Assembly (NCBI GenBank): GCA_018716015.1
Contig: DVKM01000022.1
Location: 1-34,996, forward strand
DNA length: 34,996 nt
Direction: 5' to 3'
DNA from: Candidatus Enterenecus stercoripullorum
Lineage (GTDB): Bacteria; Bacillota; Clostridia; Oscillospirales; Oscillospiraceae
A program made the translations under genes and the position numbers. Positions 6,922-15,274 of this stretch are shown here, in pieces; position 1 is the stretch's first letter; the number at the start of each line of letters is the position of its first letter. The notes under the pieces were generated by a model, which saw nothing but the letters and a program-made list of their open reading frames with translations, was not told the DNA's origin and searched no databases.

Positions 6922-7781
6922 GCAGCATCCTGGCGCAGCGTCGGCAGAAGCTGCTGGCCATGAAAGCCCTGCGCAGCAGCCCCCATGTGCCGGTCCACAC
7001 CCAGGAGGTGTGCCCCGGGTGCGCCAAGCCGGTGTCCCGGCGGGAGCTGGCCAACCACCGGTATGTGTGCCCCCTGTGCGGCTATCACCATCCGGTGAGC
7101 GCTTACTACCGGCTGAGCATGGTGCTGGACAAGGGGACCTTCCGGGAGCTGGACGCCAATCTGGCGTCCAATGACCCCCTCGGGTTTCCGGGCTATTCGG
7201 CCAAGCTGGAGCAGGCGAAGCGCCGCACGGGGACCGGGGAAGGGGTGGTCACCGCCCTGGGCCGCATCGGCGGACAGAAGGTGGCCGTGGGCGTATTGGA
7301 CAGCCGCTTCCTCATGGGCAGTATGAGCGCTGCTCTGGGAGAGAAGGTGACCCGCCTGGTGGAACAGGCGGGAAAGGGCAAGCTGTCCCTGATCCTGTTC
7401 TCTGCCAGCGGGGGGGCCCGGATGCAGGAGGGAATTTTGTCCCTGATGCAGATGGCCAAGACCGCCGCGGCGCTGGAACAGTTCTCCCAGCGGGGTGGGC
7501 TGTACATCTCGGTGCTTACCCACCCCACCACCGGAGGGGTGACGGCCAGCTTTGCCAGCCTGGGGGATATAATGCTGGCCGAGCCGGGGGCCCTTATCGG
7601 CTTTGCAGGGCCCCGGGTAATTGAGCAGACCATTGGGGAGAAGCTGCCTGAGGGCTTTCAAAGTGCGGAATATCTGCTGGAGCACGGCTTCCTGGACGCC
7701 ATCGTGCCCAGGGAGCAGCTGCGCGCCACGCTGATCCGTTTGCTGGCCCTCCATGGAAAAGGAGGGGAGAGTCATGGCTAA
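6918..7781 (+). CDS. accD: Acetyl-CoA carboxylase carboxyltransferase beta subunit
   Basis: A 287-residue crotonase-fold carboxyltransferase subunit that moves CO2 from carboxybiotin to acetyl-CoA together with AccA. The N-terminal four-Cys zinc ribbon is intact: C32 and C35 (CPGC), C51 and C54 (CPLC). The oxyanion region LFSASGGARMQEG and the segment THPTTGGVTASFA follow. Translation is coupled to accC by an ATGA overlap, and the 3' end overlaps accA by 8 nt. The zinc ribbon of the E. coli homologue also binds its own mRNA; whether that occurs here is unknown. Confidence 0.96.
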   Translation: MSSILAQRRQKLLAMKALRSSPHVPVHTQEVCPGCAKPVSRRELANHRYVCPLCGYHHPVSAYYRLSMVLDKGTFRELDANLASNDPLGFPGYSAKLEQAKRRTGTGEGVVTALGRIGGQKVAVGVLDSRFLMGSMSAALGEKVTRLVEQAGKGKLSLILFSASGGARMQEGILSLMQMAKTAAALEQFSQRGGLYISVLTHPTTGGVTASFASLGDIMLAEPGALIGFAGPRVIEQTIGEKLPEGFQSAEYLLEHGFLDAIVPREQLRATLIRLLALHGKGGESHG

Positions 7782-8598
7782 CCATGACCTGACTGCCGCC
7801 CAGCGAGTGGCGCTGGCTCGGCACCAGGACCGCCCCGGGACGGCAGAGTTTATCTCCGCGCTGTTTACCGACTTTTTTGAGCAGCGGGGAGACCGTTTCT
7901 GCGGGGAGGACGGCAGCATCCTGGGAGGGATCGCTTTCTTCCATGGACGGCCGGTAACGGTGCTGGGGCACCGGAAAGGGCGCACCCTGGAGGAGCATAT
8001 CGCCTATCGTTTCGGCATGCCCAATCCGGAGGGGTACCGGAAGGCCCAGCGGATTTTGAAGCAAGCGGAGAAGTTTCACCGGCCTGTCGTCACCTTCGTT
8101 GACACCCCGGGGGCCTACCCCGGTTTGGAGGCGGAGGCCAAGGGCCAGGGTGAGGCCATCGCCCGCACCCTGGCGCTGATGTCCGCCCTCACGGTGCCGG
8201 TGATCTGCGTGGTCACAGGAGAGGGGGGCAGCGGCGGCGCTCTGGCCCTGGGCGTGGGCAACCGGGTGCTGATGCTGGAAAACGCGGTGTACTCGGTGCT
8301 GTCCCCGGAGGGGTTTGCCTCCATTCTGTGGAAGGATTCCTCCCGCAGCGCCGAGGCCTGTGAGGTGATGAAGCTTACCGCTGGGGACCTTCTGGAGCTG
8401 GGCGTGATCGACGCCATCATCCCGGAGCCGGAGGGGGGAGCCCACCTGGCGCCCCAGACCTTATACCATGAGCTGGACCGGGCCCTGATCGGGGAGCTGG
8501 ACAGCCTGGAAAAGCTGCGCCCGTCGGCCCTGGCCGCCGGACGCTATCAAAAATTCCGTAAGATGGGCGCCAATGCCCTGAGAAAGGAGCGCACATGA
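7774..8598 (+). CDS. accA: Acetyl-CoA carboxylase carboxyltransferase alpha subunit
   Basis: A 274-residue partner of AccD. It shows DTPGAYPG (110-117) and GEGGSGGALALG (149-160), the oxyanion-hole and CoA-binding signatures, and LSPEGFASILWKD. It is shorter than the E. coli protein (about 319 residues) because the N-terminal helical region is reduced, as is common in Clostridia. ATG 7774 is chosen because AAAAGGAGGGGAG lies just upstream; ATG 7753 would remove that ribosome site from its leader. It overlaps fabH by 4 nt. Confidence 0.95.
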   Translation: MANHDLTAAQRVALARHQDRPGTAEFISALFTDFFEQRGDRFCGEDGSILGGIAFFHGRPVTVLGHRKGRTLEEHIAYRFGMPNPEGYRKAQRILKQAEKFHRPVVTFVDTPGAYPGLEAEAKGQGEAIARTLALMSALTVPVICVVTGEGGSGGALALGVGNRVLMLENAVYSVLSPEGFASILWKDSSRSAEACEVMKLTAGDLLELGVIDAIIPEPEGGAHLAPQTLYHELDRALIGELDSLEKLRPSALAAGRYQKFRKMGANALRKERT

Positions 8599-9545
8599 GC
8601 GGATTGAAGTTACTGGGTACCGGTTCCGGAGTGCCCAGCGAGATACTGACCAACGATGATCTGGCAAAACTGGTGGACACCTCAGACGAGTGGATCACCA
8701 CCCGGACGGGAATCTCCAGCCGGAGGCGATGCGCTCCGGGGGAGACCCACACCCAGCTGTGCCTGACCGCTGCCCGGCAGGCGCTGGACCGGGCGGGGCT
8801 GAACCCCGAGCAGATCGGTGTGTGTGTGGTAGCCACCCTGACTCCTGATCGGCTGACGCCGGCTGCCGCCTGCGTGCTGCAAAAGGAGCTTGGGCTGGGG
8901 GAGGATACGGTGTGCTTTGACCTGAACGCGGCCTGTTCCGGCTTCGTCTACGCCCTGTACACCGCCCAGTGCCTGCTGGCCGCCGCCCCCAGGAAGTACG
9001 GACTGGTACTGGGGGCGGAGGTGCTCAGCCGGGTGACTGACTATACCGACCGGGGCACCTGTGTGCTGTTCGGGGATGGGGCGGGCGCGGCAGTGGTGGA
9101 ATGGCGGGAGGACTATCCTTCCATCCACGCAGTGCTGGGCTGCCGGGGCAATACCGAGTCCTTGCTCATCCCCGGCGTGGCCGTGGGCGTGCCCAGCTAC
9201 ATCCATATGGACGGGCAGCCGGTGTTCCGTTTCGCCGTGGAAGTGGTGCCCCAGTGCATCACCCAGGTACTGGACAAAGCGGGGATTAGCTTGGACGACG
9301 TGGACCGGTTCGTGTTCCATCAGGCCAATCAGCGCATCATCGACATGGTGGTGAAAAAGCTGAAGCTGCCGGTGGAAAAGTGTACCGGCAACATTGCCCG
9401 CAGGGGTAACACCTCTGCGGCCAGCGTGCCCCTGCTGCTGGACGAACTGGTGCGGGGGGGAAGCCTCCGCTCCGGCCAGCGGGCCCTGTGCGTGGGCTTC
9501 GGCGGGGGTCTGACCTGGGCGGGCGCATTATTAGAATTGGCGTAA
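8595..9545 (+). CDS. fabH: Beta-ketoacyl-ACP synthase III
   Basis: A 316-residue condensing enzyme that joins an acyl-CoA primer to malonyl-ACP and so starts each fatty acid chain. The Cys-His-Asn triad is complete: C114 (NAACSG), H242 (FHQAN) and N272 (RRGNTSAAS). The C-terminal GFGGGLTWAG is typical. Its primer choice (acetyl or branched) cannot be read from sequence. The start overlaps the accA stop (ATGA). Confidence 0.96.
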   Translation: MSGLKLLGTGSGVPSEILTNDDLAKLVDTSDEWITTRTGISSRRRCAPGETHTQLCLTAARQALDRAGLNPEQIGVCVVATLTPDRLTPAAACVLQKELGLGEDTVCFDLNAACSGFVYALYTAQCLLAAAPRKYGLVLGAEVLSRVTDYTDRGTCVLFGDGAGAAVVEWREDYPSIHAVLGCRGNTESLLIPGVAVGVPSYIHMDGQPVFRFAVEVVPQCITQVLDKAGISLDDVDRFVFHQANQRIIDMVVKKLKLPVEKCTGNIARRGNTSAASVPLLLDELVRGGSLRSGQRALCVGFGGGLTWAGALLELA

Positions 9546-9620
9546 CCCCCCAAAAGCGGGCGCGAGCCGCGAATGCCGCGGCGTGAAATCATAAAAATGA
9601 GCATATAAAAGGAGTTTGCT

Positions 9621-10547
9621 ATGAAACTCAACGAAATTCTGGGCATCGAGTTTCCCATCATCCAGGGCGGTATGGCCAATATCGCCACCGGGGCTTTTGC
9701 TGCAGCCGTCTCCAATGCGGGGGCTATGGGTCTGGTGGGTTCCGGAGGTATGGATGCCGAGGCGCTGCGCGCTGAGATCCGCGCCGCCCGGGAGGGCACG
9801 GACAAGCCCTTCGGAGTTAACCTGATGCTGATGAATCCCCACATCGACCAGCTGGCCAAGGTTGTGCTGGAGGAGCGGGTGAGCCTGGTGACCACTGGCG
9901 CGGGTAACCCGGGCAAATATATCCCGGCCTGGAAAGAGGCGGGTATCAAGGTCTTTCCCGTGGTAGCGGCCCCTGTTCTGGCCCAGCGGTTGGAGCGCTA
10001 CGGGGTGGACGGCTTCATCGCCGAGGGCACCGAGAGCGGCGGCCATGTGGGGGAGATGACCACCATGGCTTTGGTGCCCCAGGTGGTGGACGCGGTGCGC
10101 GTGCCTGTGGTGGCGGCCGGCGGCATCGCCGACGGCCGCCAGCTGGCCGCCGCCTTCGCCCTGGGGGCCTGCGGCGTGCAGTTGGGCACCTGCCTGCTGG
10201 CCAGCGTAGAGTGCCCGATCCATGAAAACTATAAGAATGCGGTGGTGAAGGCCAAGGCCAACGACACCGTGGTCACGGGGCGGACTACCGGCGCGCCGGT
10301 GCGGGTGCTGAAAAATAAGATGTCCCAGTCCTACCTCCGCCTGGAGAAGAACAGCCCCCCTCTGGAGGAGCTGGAGAGGCTGACTCTGGGCTCCCTGCGC
10401 CGGGCGGTGTTCGACGGGGATCTGGACAACGGCAGCTTCATGGCCGGTCAGGTGGCCGGCATGGTCCACGGCATCAAGCCCCTGCGGCAGATTTTTGAGG
10501 AGCTCATGGCGGGCTATGAGTCTGTACGGAAGGAGCAGTGTCAATGA
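9621..10547 (+). CDS. fabK: Enoyl-ACP reductase II (FMN-dependent)
   Basis: A 308-residue TIM-barrel flavoprotein of the nitronate monooxygenase/FabK group that reduces trans-2-enoyl-ACP with NAD(P)H at the end of each elongation cycle. Visible features are QGGMANIATG (15-24), the catalytic His in ESGGHVGE (H142), and the FMN-phosphate segment AAGGIADGRQLAAAFALGACGVQLGT. AAAAGGAG lies 7 nt before ATG 9621. Its place between fabH and fabD supports the enoyl reductase role over nitronate monooxygenase. No fabI or fabV is present in the window. The 75-nt gap after fabH holds only a small GCCGCG/CGCGGC hairpin. Confidence 0.94.
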   Translation: MKLNEILGIEFPIIQGGMANIATGAFAAAVSNAGAMGLVGSGGMDAEALRAEIRAAREGTDKPFGVNLMLMNPHIDQLAKVVLEERVSLVTTGAGNPGKYIPAWKEAGIKVFPVVAAPVLAQRLERYGVDGFIAEGTESGGHVGEMTTMALVPQVVDAVRVPVVAAGGIADGRQLAAAFALGACGVQLGTCLLASVECPIHENYKNAVVKAKANDTVVTGRTTGAPVRVLKNKMSQSYLRLEKNSPPLEELERLTLGSLRRAVFDGDLDNGSFMAGQVAGMVHGIKPLRQIFEELMAGYESVRKEQCQ

Positions 10548-11479
10548 GTCTCGCGTTTCTCTATGCCGGACAGGGCACCCAGCACCCTGGGATGGGTGCG
10601 GACCTCTATGAACGGTACCCCGTGTTCCGCGGGGTGTTGGACGGTGCGGATGTGGGGTTTGACTTGAAAACCGTCTCGTTCTCCGACCTGGACGGGGTGC
10701 TCAACCAGACCGAATACACCCAACCTTGCATGGTGGCCTTTGCCGCTGGGATGACCGCCATCCTCTATGAACTGGGCATCCGCCCGGATTACGCCGCGGG
10801 GCTGAGTCTGGGCGAGTATTCCGCCCTCCAGGCTGCCGGGGTGTTCACCCCCCAGCAGGCAATCTCCCTGGTGGCCTTCCGGGGCAAGGCAATGGCTCAA
10901 GCCGCCCAGGGCCGCCCCTGCGGTATGACGGCGGTGCTGAACCTGGGCCGGGAGAAGCTCCAGGAGGCGTGTCGCCAGGCCTCTGGCCTGGGTGTGGTGG
11001 AGATCGCCAACTACAACTGCCCCGGACAGCTGGTCATCGGCGGCGACCAGTCGGCAGTGGATACAGCGGCTGCCCTGGCCAAGGAAGCCGGTGCCCGCCG
11101 CTGCCTGCCCCTGAAGGTAAGCGGGCCCTTCCACACCTCCCTGATGGCCCCGGCCGGGGACGCTCTGCGGAAGAAGTTCCAGGAGACCACCTTCGCCCCC
11201 ATGGCCTTCCCGGTGCTGTTTAACTGCTTGGGCCGGGAGATGGGGCCGGAGGATACCATCCCCGCCTTGCTGGAGCGGCAGGTGCAGTCCTCCGTCTATC
11301 TGGAGGATACCATCCACCGCCTGGCTCAGCTGGGGGTGGATACCATTGTGGAGATCGGTCCCGGCAAAGCCCTGAGCGGCTTTGTGCGCAAGACCGCTCC
11401 GGAGATCAGGACCTACGCGGTGGAGACCTGCGCCGACGTGGAGGCGCTGGCCGCCGCTTTGAAGGAGGATGGCAGATGA
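10544..11479 (+). CDS. fabD: Malonyl-CoA:ACP transacylase
   Basis: A 311-residue enzyme that transfers malonyl groups from CoA to ACP. It contains GQGTQ (9-13), the nucleophile elbow GLSLGEYSA with S88 and the partner His H197 (SGPFHTSLM). ATG 10544 overlaps the fabK stop (ATGA) and lies 8 nt after AAGGAG (10530-10535), so it is preferred over the GTG at 10538. It in turn overlaps fabG by 4 nt, so fabK, fabD and fabG are translationally coupled. Confidence 0.96.
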   Translation: MSLAFLYAGQGTQHPGMGADLYERYPVFRGVLDGADVGFDLKTVSFSDLDGVLNQTEYTQPCMVAFAAGMTAILYELGIRPDYAAGLSLGEYSALQAAGVFTPQQAISLVAFRGKAMAQAAQGRPCGMTAVLNLGREKLQEACRQASGLGVVEIANYNCPGQLVIGGDQSAVDTAAALAKEAGARRCLPLKVSGPFHTSLMAPAGDALRKKFQETTFAPMAFPVLFNCLGREMGPEDTIPALLERQVQSSVYLEDTIHRLAQLGVDTIVEIGPGKALSGFVRKTAPEIRTYAVETCADVEALAAALKEDGR

Positions 11480-12219
11480 GACTGGAAGGAAAAAACGCTG
11501 TGGTCACCGGCGGCAGCCGGGGCATCGGCCGGGCCATCTGCCTGGAGCTGGCCCGGCAGGGGGCCAACATCTTATTCTCCTACGCGGGCAATACCTCCGC
11601 GTCGGAAGAGACTCTGGCCCAGCTCCGGGAGCTGGGGGTAAAGGCCATTGCCTTGCAGGGGGATGTGGCGGATGCCCAGGCTGTAAAGACCCTGATCGAC
11701 ACCGCCATGAAGGAGCTGGGAAGCCTGGATATCCTGGTGAACAACGCGGGCATCACCCGGGACGGCCTGGCCATGACCTTGAAGGAAGAGGACTTCGACG
11801 CTGTGGTGGACACCAATCTGAAGGGGGCCTTCCTTTGTATGAAGGAGGCCGCCCGTCCCATGATGAAGGCCAGGTATGGCCGCATTGTGAATCTGACCTC
11901 TGTGGTGGCCCTGCGGGGCAATCCGGGGCAGATCAACTACTGCGCCAGCAAAGCGGGGCTCATTGGCATGACCAAGTCCCTGGCCAAAGAGCTAGGCAGC
12001 CGGGGCGTCACTGTCAACGCGGTGGCTCCGGGTTTTATTGACACGGACATGACCGCGGCTATGCCGGAAAGCGCCCGGCAGGCCATGCTGGACACCATCC
12101 CGCTCTCCCGGCCTGGCCAGCCCGAGGATGTGGCCCGGGCAGTGGCCTTTCTGGCCTCAGACGAGGCGGCCTATATCACCGGCCAGGTGCTGTGCGTGGA
12201 CGGCGGCATGGCGATGTGA
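11476..12219 (+). CDS. fabG: 3-oxoacyl-ACP reductase
   Basis: A 247-residue short-chain dehydrogenase/reductase that reduces beta-ketoacyl-ACP with NADPH. It has the cofactor motif TGGSRGIGRA (11-20), NNAG (89-92), and the catalytic residues N114, S142, Y155 and K159 (YCASKAG). It ends with GQVLCVDGGMAM, the usual C-terminus. The length matches the family. It is coupled to fabD by ATGA and is followed by a 109-nt gap before fabF. Confidence 0.96.
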   Translation: MRLEGKNAVVTGGSRGIGRAICLELARQGANILFSYAGNTSASEETLAQLRELGVKAIALQGDVADAQAVKTLIDTAMKELGSLDILVNNAGITRDGLAMTLKEEDFDAVVDTNLKGAFLCMKEAARPMMKARYGRIVNLTSVVALRGNPGQINYCASKAGLIGMTKSLAKELGSRGVTVNAVAPGFIDTDMTAAMPESARQAMLDTIPLSRPGQPEDVARAVAFLASDEAAYITGQVLCVDGGMAM

Positions 12220-12328
12220 TAAGAAGCGCGGAGCCGTCGTGAACAAGAAATGTATGACAGTGCATCAGAGTGGAAACCGGCGCGCGGGAACAATTTGCGC
12301 ATGAAATGTAAGAGGAGTTAGATCGACT

Positions 12329-13576
12329 ATGGAAAAACGCAGAGTATTGATCACCGGCATGGGGACGGTCAATCCCCTGGGCCACGATCTGCCCCGGACC
12401 TGGCAGGCCGCCCGGGAGGGGGTGTGCGGCATCGGCCCCATCACCCAATATGACTGCTCCGCCCAGAAGGTGCACCTGGCAGCCGAGGTCAAGGACTGGG
12501 ACCCTGCCGAGGTCCTGGCCGGCCGGGACCACCGCCACATGAGCCGGTTTATTCAACTGGCCGTTGCCTCCGCCCAGGAGGCGGTGGCCGACAGCGGTAT
12601 TGACCTGGAACGGCTGGACCGCACCCGGTGCGGGGTCATTGTATCCAGCGGCGTAGGGGGAATCCGTATCACGGAAAAGGAGCAGACCCGCTGCGCCCAG
12701 AAGGGGTTTGACCGGGCCAATCCCTACTATATTCCCACCACCATCGCCAACATGGGCGCGGGGCTCATCGCCATTGCCTTTGGCTTTCAGGGGATGTGTA
12801 CCTGCCCGGTGACCGCCTGCGCCGGCGGCACCAACGCCGTGGGCGACGCCTTCCGCTATATCCGGGACGGCTACGGTGATGTGATGCTGTGCGGCGGCGC
12901 GGAGGCGGCCATCACGCCGTTGTCCATCGGCGGGTTTACCTCCATGCGGGCCCTTCATGTGGGAGATGACCCGGACAGCGCCAGCGTGCCCTTTGACGCC
13001 CGGCGCAGCGGCTTTGTCATGGGCGAAGGGGCCGGCGTGCTCCTGTTGGAGGAGTATGAGCACGCCATGGCCCGGGGCGCCAAGGTGTATGCGGAAGTGG
13101 TGGGCTATGGGGCGACTTGCGACGCCTACCACATGACGGCCCCCGCTCCCGGCGGGGAGGGAGGGGCCCGGGCCATGGCCCAGGCTCTGTCCGACGCCGG
13201 CGTGGCACCGGAGCAGGTGGGCTATATCAATGCCCATGGCACCTCCACCCAGCTCAATGACAGCGGGGAGACCGCCGCTATCAAAACGGTATTCGGGCCT
13301 CACGCCTACCAGCTGGCGGTGAGCTCCACCAAGTCCATGACCGGCCACATGCTGGGGGCCGCCGGGGCGGTGGAGGCCATTTTCACCGCCATGGCTCTGC
13401 ATGACGGCTTTCTGCCCGCCACCATCCACTATCAGGAGAAGGACCCGGCCTGCGACCTGGACTATGTGCCCAACCAGGGCCGGGAGGCTCAGGTGGAGTA
13501 TGCCCTGTCCAACTCTCTGGGCTTTGGCGGGCACAATGCCTGCGTGCTGCTGAAGAAGTGGAGGGATGAGCCATGA
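12329..13576 (+). CDS. fabF: Beta-ketoacyl-ACP synthase II
   Basis: A 415-residue elongation condensing enzyme. The Cys-His-His triad is present: C164 (TACAGGTNA), H303 (NAHGTSTQLND) and H340 (KSMTGHMLGAAG), with K335. It extends acyl-ACP by two carbons with malonyl-ACP. AAGAGGAG precedes ATG 12329. The 3' end overlaps fabZ by ATGA. No fabB is present in the window, and no fabA or fabM, so this stretch does not show how unsaturated chains are made. Confidence 0.96.
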   Translation: MEKRRVLITGMGTVNPLGHDLPRTWQAAREGVCGIGPITQYDCSAQKVHLAAEVKDWDPAEVLAGRDHRHMSRFIQLAVASAQEAVADSGIDLERLDRTRCGVIVSSGVGGIRITEKEQTRCAQKGFDRANPYYIPTTIANMGAGLIAIAFGFQGMCTCPVTACAGGTNAVGDAFRYIRDGYGDVMLCGGAEAAITPLSIGGFTSMRALHVGDDPDSASVPFDARRSGFVMGEGAGVLLLEEYEHAMARGAKVYAEVVGYGATCDAYHMTAPAPGGEGGARAMAQALSDAGVAPEQVGYINAHGTSTQLNDSGETAAIKTVFGPHAYQLAVSSTKSMTGHMLGAAGAVEAIFTAMALHDGFLPATIHYQEKDPACDLDYVPNQGREAQVEYALSNSLGFGGHNACVLLKKWRDEP

Positions 13577-14010
13577 TGCAATACAATTCCAATGAGATCG
13601 CCGCTATCCTGCCCCACCGCTATCCCTTTGCCCTGGTGGACCGGATTGTAGATGGAGAAGAGGGGAGGTGGGCCAAGGGGATCAAGTGCGTCAGCGTCAA
13701 CGAGCCCTTTTTCCAGGGCCATTTCCCCCAGTACCATGTGATGCCCGGGGTGCTCATCATTGAGGCGCTGGCCCAGGTGGGGGCGGTGGCGATGCTGTCT
13801 ATGCCCGAGCACCGGGGCAAGATCGGCTTTTTGGGCGGGATTAAAAACGCCCGCTTTCGCCGCCAGGTGACCCCTGGCGACGTGCTGGAGATGGAGTGCA
13901 CCATCACCCGGCAGAAGGGGATGGTGGCTATCGCCGAGGCCAAGGCCCTGGTGAACGGCCAGGAGGCCGTGACGGCGGAGCTGACCTTTGCCCTGAGCAA
14001 AAATGTGTAA
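13573..14010 (+). CDS. fabZ: 3-hydroxyacyl-ACP dehydratase
   Basis: A 145-residue hot-dog-fold dehydratase producing trans-2-enoyl-ACP. The catalytic pair is H50 (GHFPQYHVMPGV) and E64 (IIEALAQ). The beginning YNSNEIAAILPHRYPFALVDRI is typical. It is the last enzyme of the FAS operon. The start overlaps the fabF stop; a second ATG directly follows the first, so translation may begin at either. Confidence 0.96.
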   Translation: MMQYNSNEIAAILPHRYPFALVDRIVDGEEGRWAKGIKCVSVNEPFFQGHFPQYHVMPGVLIIEALAQVGAVAMLSMPEHRGKIGFLGGIKNARFRRQVTPGDVLEMECTITRQKGMVAIAEAKALVNGQEAVTAELTFALSKNV

Positions 14011-14022
14011 AACCCTATGTGC

Positions 14023-14053
14023 GCCTTAATTTTTTGATATGATACAAGGAAAG
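14023..14053 (+). promoter_or_regulatory. Possible weak internal promoter before the MarR gene
   Basis: TATGAT (14037-14042) in an AT-rich patch resembles a -10 box, with a poor -35 (TATGTG) 16 nt upstream. It may give the regulator some independent expression. The ribosome site of the downstream gene is weak. Confidence 0.35.
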
Positions 14054-14078
14054 AACGAAACGTGCGGGGGTATTAAAG

Positions 14079-14540
14079 ATGCTGGAGGAAAAGTTTGAAG
14101 CGGTGTATACCAAGTTTAAATTGCATTTTTACCAGGAGATCTTTTCCAGATTTCAGAACCGGGAGGCCAGTCTGACCACGGTGGAGACCTTTGCCATGGA
14201 GACCATTCTTGCCCTGGGTACACCCACGGTCAACGAGTTTGCCTCGTTCATGCGTATCTCTTCCTCCAATGCGGCCTATAAAATCAACAGCCTGATCCGG
14301 AAGGGATATGTGGAGAAGGTCCAGTCTGAGCATGACAAGCGGGAGCACCATCTGAAGGTAACGGAGAAGTATATCCATTACTACAACATCAGCAACGACT
14401 ACCTGCGCACGGTCATGGAGCGGATTCAGAAGCGGTTTACCCCGGCAGAGTGCGAGAAGCTGGAGGAAATGCTCACGGTCATCGGGCAGGAGCTGATGCC
14501 CGAAGTCCAGTTGACCCCCTCTGCCCAGGCCGCCACCTGA
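14079..14540 (+). CDS. MarR-family regulator closing the FAS operon (FabT-like)
   Basis: A 153-residue winged-helix protein. The HTH spans about residues 45-100: TVNEFASFMRISSSNAAYKINSLIRKGYVEKV, followed by a wing with DKREHHLKVTEK. Flanking helices form the usual MarR dimer. It is the last gene of the FAS cluster, 68 nt after fabZ and in the same direction. In streptococci the MarR protein FabT represses FAS genes and uses acyl-ACP as corepressor. The location suggests the same role here, acting at the tandem palindromes in the acpP leader; this is inference, as FabT itself usually sits near the front of its operon. Confidence 0.88.
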   Translation: MLEEKFEAVYTKFKLHFYQEIFSRFQNREASLTTVETFAMETILALGTPTVNEFASFMRISSSNAAYKINSLIRKGYVEKVQSEHDKREHHLKVTEKYIHYYNISNDYLRTVMERIQKRFTPAECEKLEEMLTVIGQELMPEVQLTPSAQAAT

Positions 14541-14564
14541 ACCGGATGGAAACACAGACAGCGT

Positions 14565-14592
14565 CTGTCCCCGCCAATTTTTCCGGGGACAG
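14565..14592. repeat. Hairpin after the FAS operon
   Basis: CTGTCCCCG (14565-14573) and CGGGGACAG (14584-14592) pair around a 10-nt loop. No T tract follows on the plus strand. It may protect the mRNA end ahead of the true terminator at 14622-14662. Confidence 0.55.
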
Positions 14593-14621
14593 GCGTTGCA
14601 ACCTATGGAAGGGGGCAGGGC

Positions 14622-14662
14622 AAAACAAAAGGACACCTGCAAAGCAGATGTCCTTTTGTTTT
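14622..14662. terminator. Bidirectional terminator between the FAS operon and tRNA cluster
   Basis: AAAACAAAAGGACA (14622-14635) and TGTCCTTTTGTTTT (14649-14662) are perfect arms, with a small inner CTGC/GCAG stem. The T-rich 3' arm works on both strands, so it can end the FAS transcript and, on the minus strand, the tRNA-Cys transcript directly after its CCA. Confidence 0.85.
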
Positions 14663-14736
14663 GGAGGCGCCACCCAGATTTGAACTGGGGCATCAGGATT
14701 TTGCAGACCCTTGCCTTACCACTTGGCTATGGCGCC
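14662..14736 (-). tRNA. tRNA-Cys (anticodon GCA)
   Basis: Acceptor arms GGCGCCA/TGGCGCC, discriminator T (U73, a Cys identity base) and encoded CCA. The anticodon loop CTGCAAA gives GCA. It has only a poor -35 with a TATAAT about 13 nt upstream (minus strand), just after the palindrome at 14756-14785. Confidence 0.94.
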
Positions 14737-14755
14737 GGATGTTTGATTATATTCC

Positions 14756-14785
14756 AAAAAGAAGTGTGATATCACACTTCTTTTT
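14756..14785. terminator. Perfect 30-bp palindrome between tRNA-Gly and tRNA-Cys
   Basis: AAAAAGAAGTGTGAT and ATCACACTTCTTTTT meet with no loop base between them. A transcript from either strand would form a hairpin ending in five T, so it is probably the terminator of the Val-Asp-Phe-Gly tRNA transcript. It also lies over the region that would hold the -35 box of tRNA-Cys. Confidence 0.75.
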
Positions 14786-14792
14786 GAAAATT

Positions 14793-14868
14793 TGGAGCGA
14801 GTGACGAGGCTCGAACTCGCTACCTCCACCTTGGCAAGGTGGCGCTCTACCAGATGAGCTACACTCGC
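14793..14868 (-). tRNA. tRNA-Gly (anticodon GCC)
   Basis: Cloverleaf with acceptor GCGAGTG/CACTCGC, encoded CCA, anticodon stem CCACC/GGTGG and loop TTGCCAA, giving anticodon GCC for GGC and GGT codons. Confidence 0.95.
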
Positions 14869-14871
14869 AAA

Positions 14872-14947
<76 letters not shown>

Positions 14948-14953
14948 ATAATG

Positions 14954-15030
<77 letters not shown>

Positions 15031-15054
15031 ACAGATGAGAACTCCAAAAGGAGT

Positions 15055-15130
15055 TGGTGGGAACAACAGGGCTCGAACCTGTGACCCCTTGCTTGTAAGG
15101 CAAGTGCTCTCCCAGCTGAGCTATGCTCCC
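15055..15130 (-). tRNA. tRNA-Val (anticodon TAC)
   Basis: Acceptor GGGAGCA/TGTTCCC with one G-T wobble, discriminator A and encoded CCA. The loop CTTACAA between CTTGC and GCAAG gives TAC. It is the first tRNA of the cluster, nearest the promoter. Confidence 0.95.
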
Positions 15131-15165
15131 CAACGGCGTGTTCCGCTTGTCAGACGGCGAAAGCT

Positions 15166-15195
15166 ATTATAGCAAAAACAGCCTCAAACTGTCAA
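15166..15195 (-). promoter_or_regulatory. Sigma-A promoter of the tRNA cluster
   Basis: On the minus strand, TTGACA (15195-15190) and TATAAT (15171-15166) are consensus hexamers 18 nt apart, about 35 nt before tRNA-Val. It should drive Val-Asp-Phe-Gly and possibly Cys. Confidence 0.92.
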
Positions 15196-15274
15196 TACTA
15201 AATTTGAATTTTTTGTGTCCGATTTCCGGGCGGGGAAGAGGGGAGCGCCAGGGCAGGCCCTCCCCCGCAATGCG

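Noticed and set aside
9541-9620. Terminator between fabH and fabK
   Set aside because: Only a small GCCGCG/CGCGGC hairpin without T tract; the operon continues.
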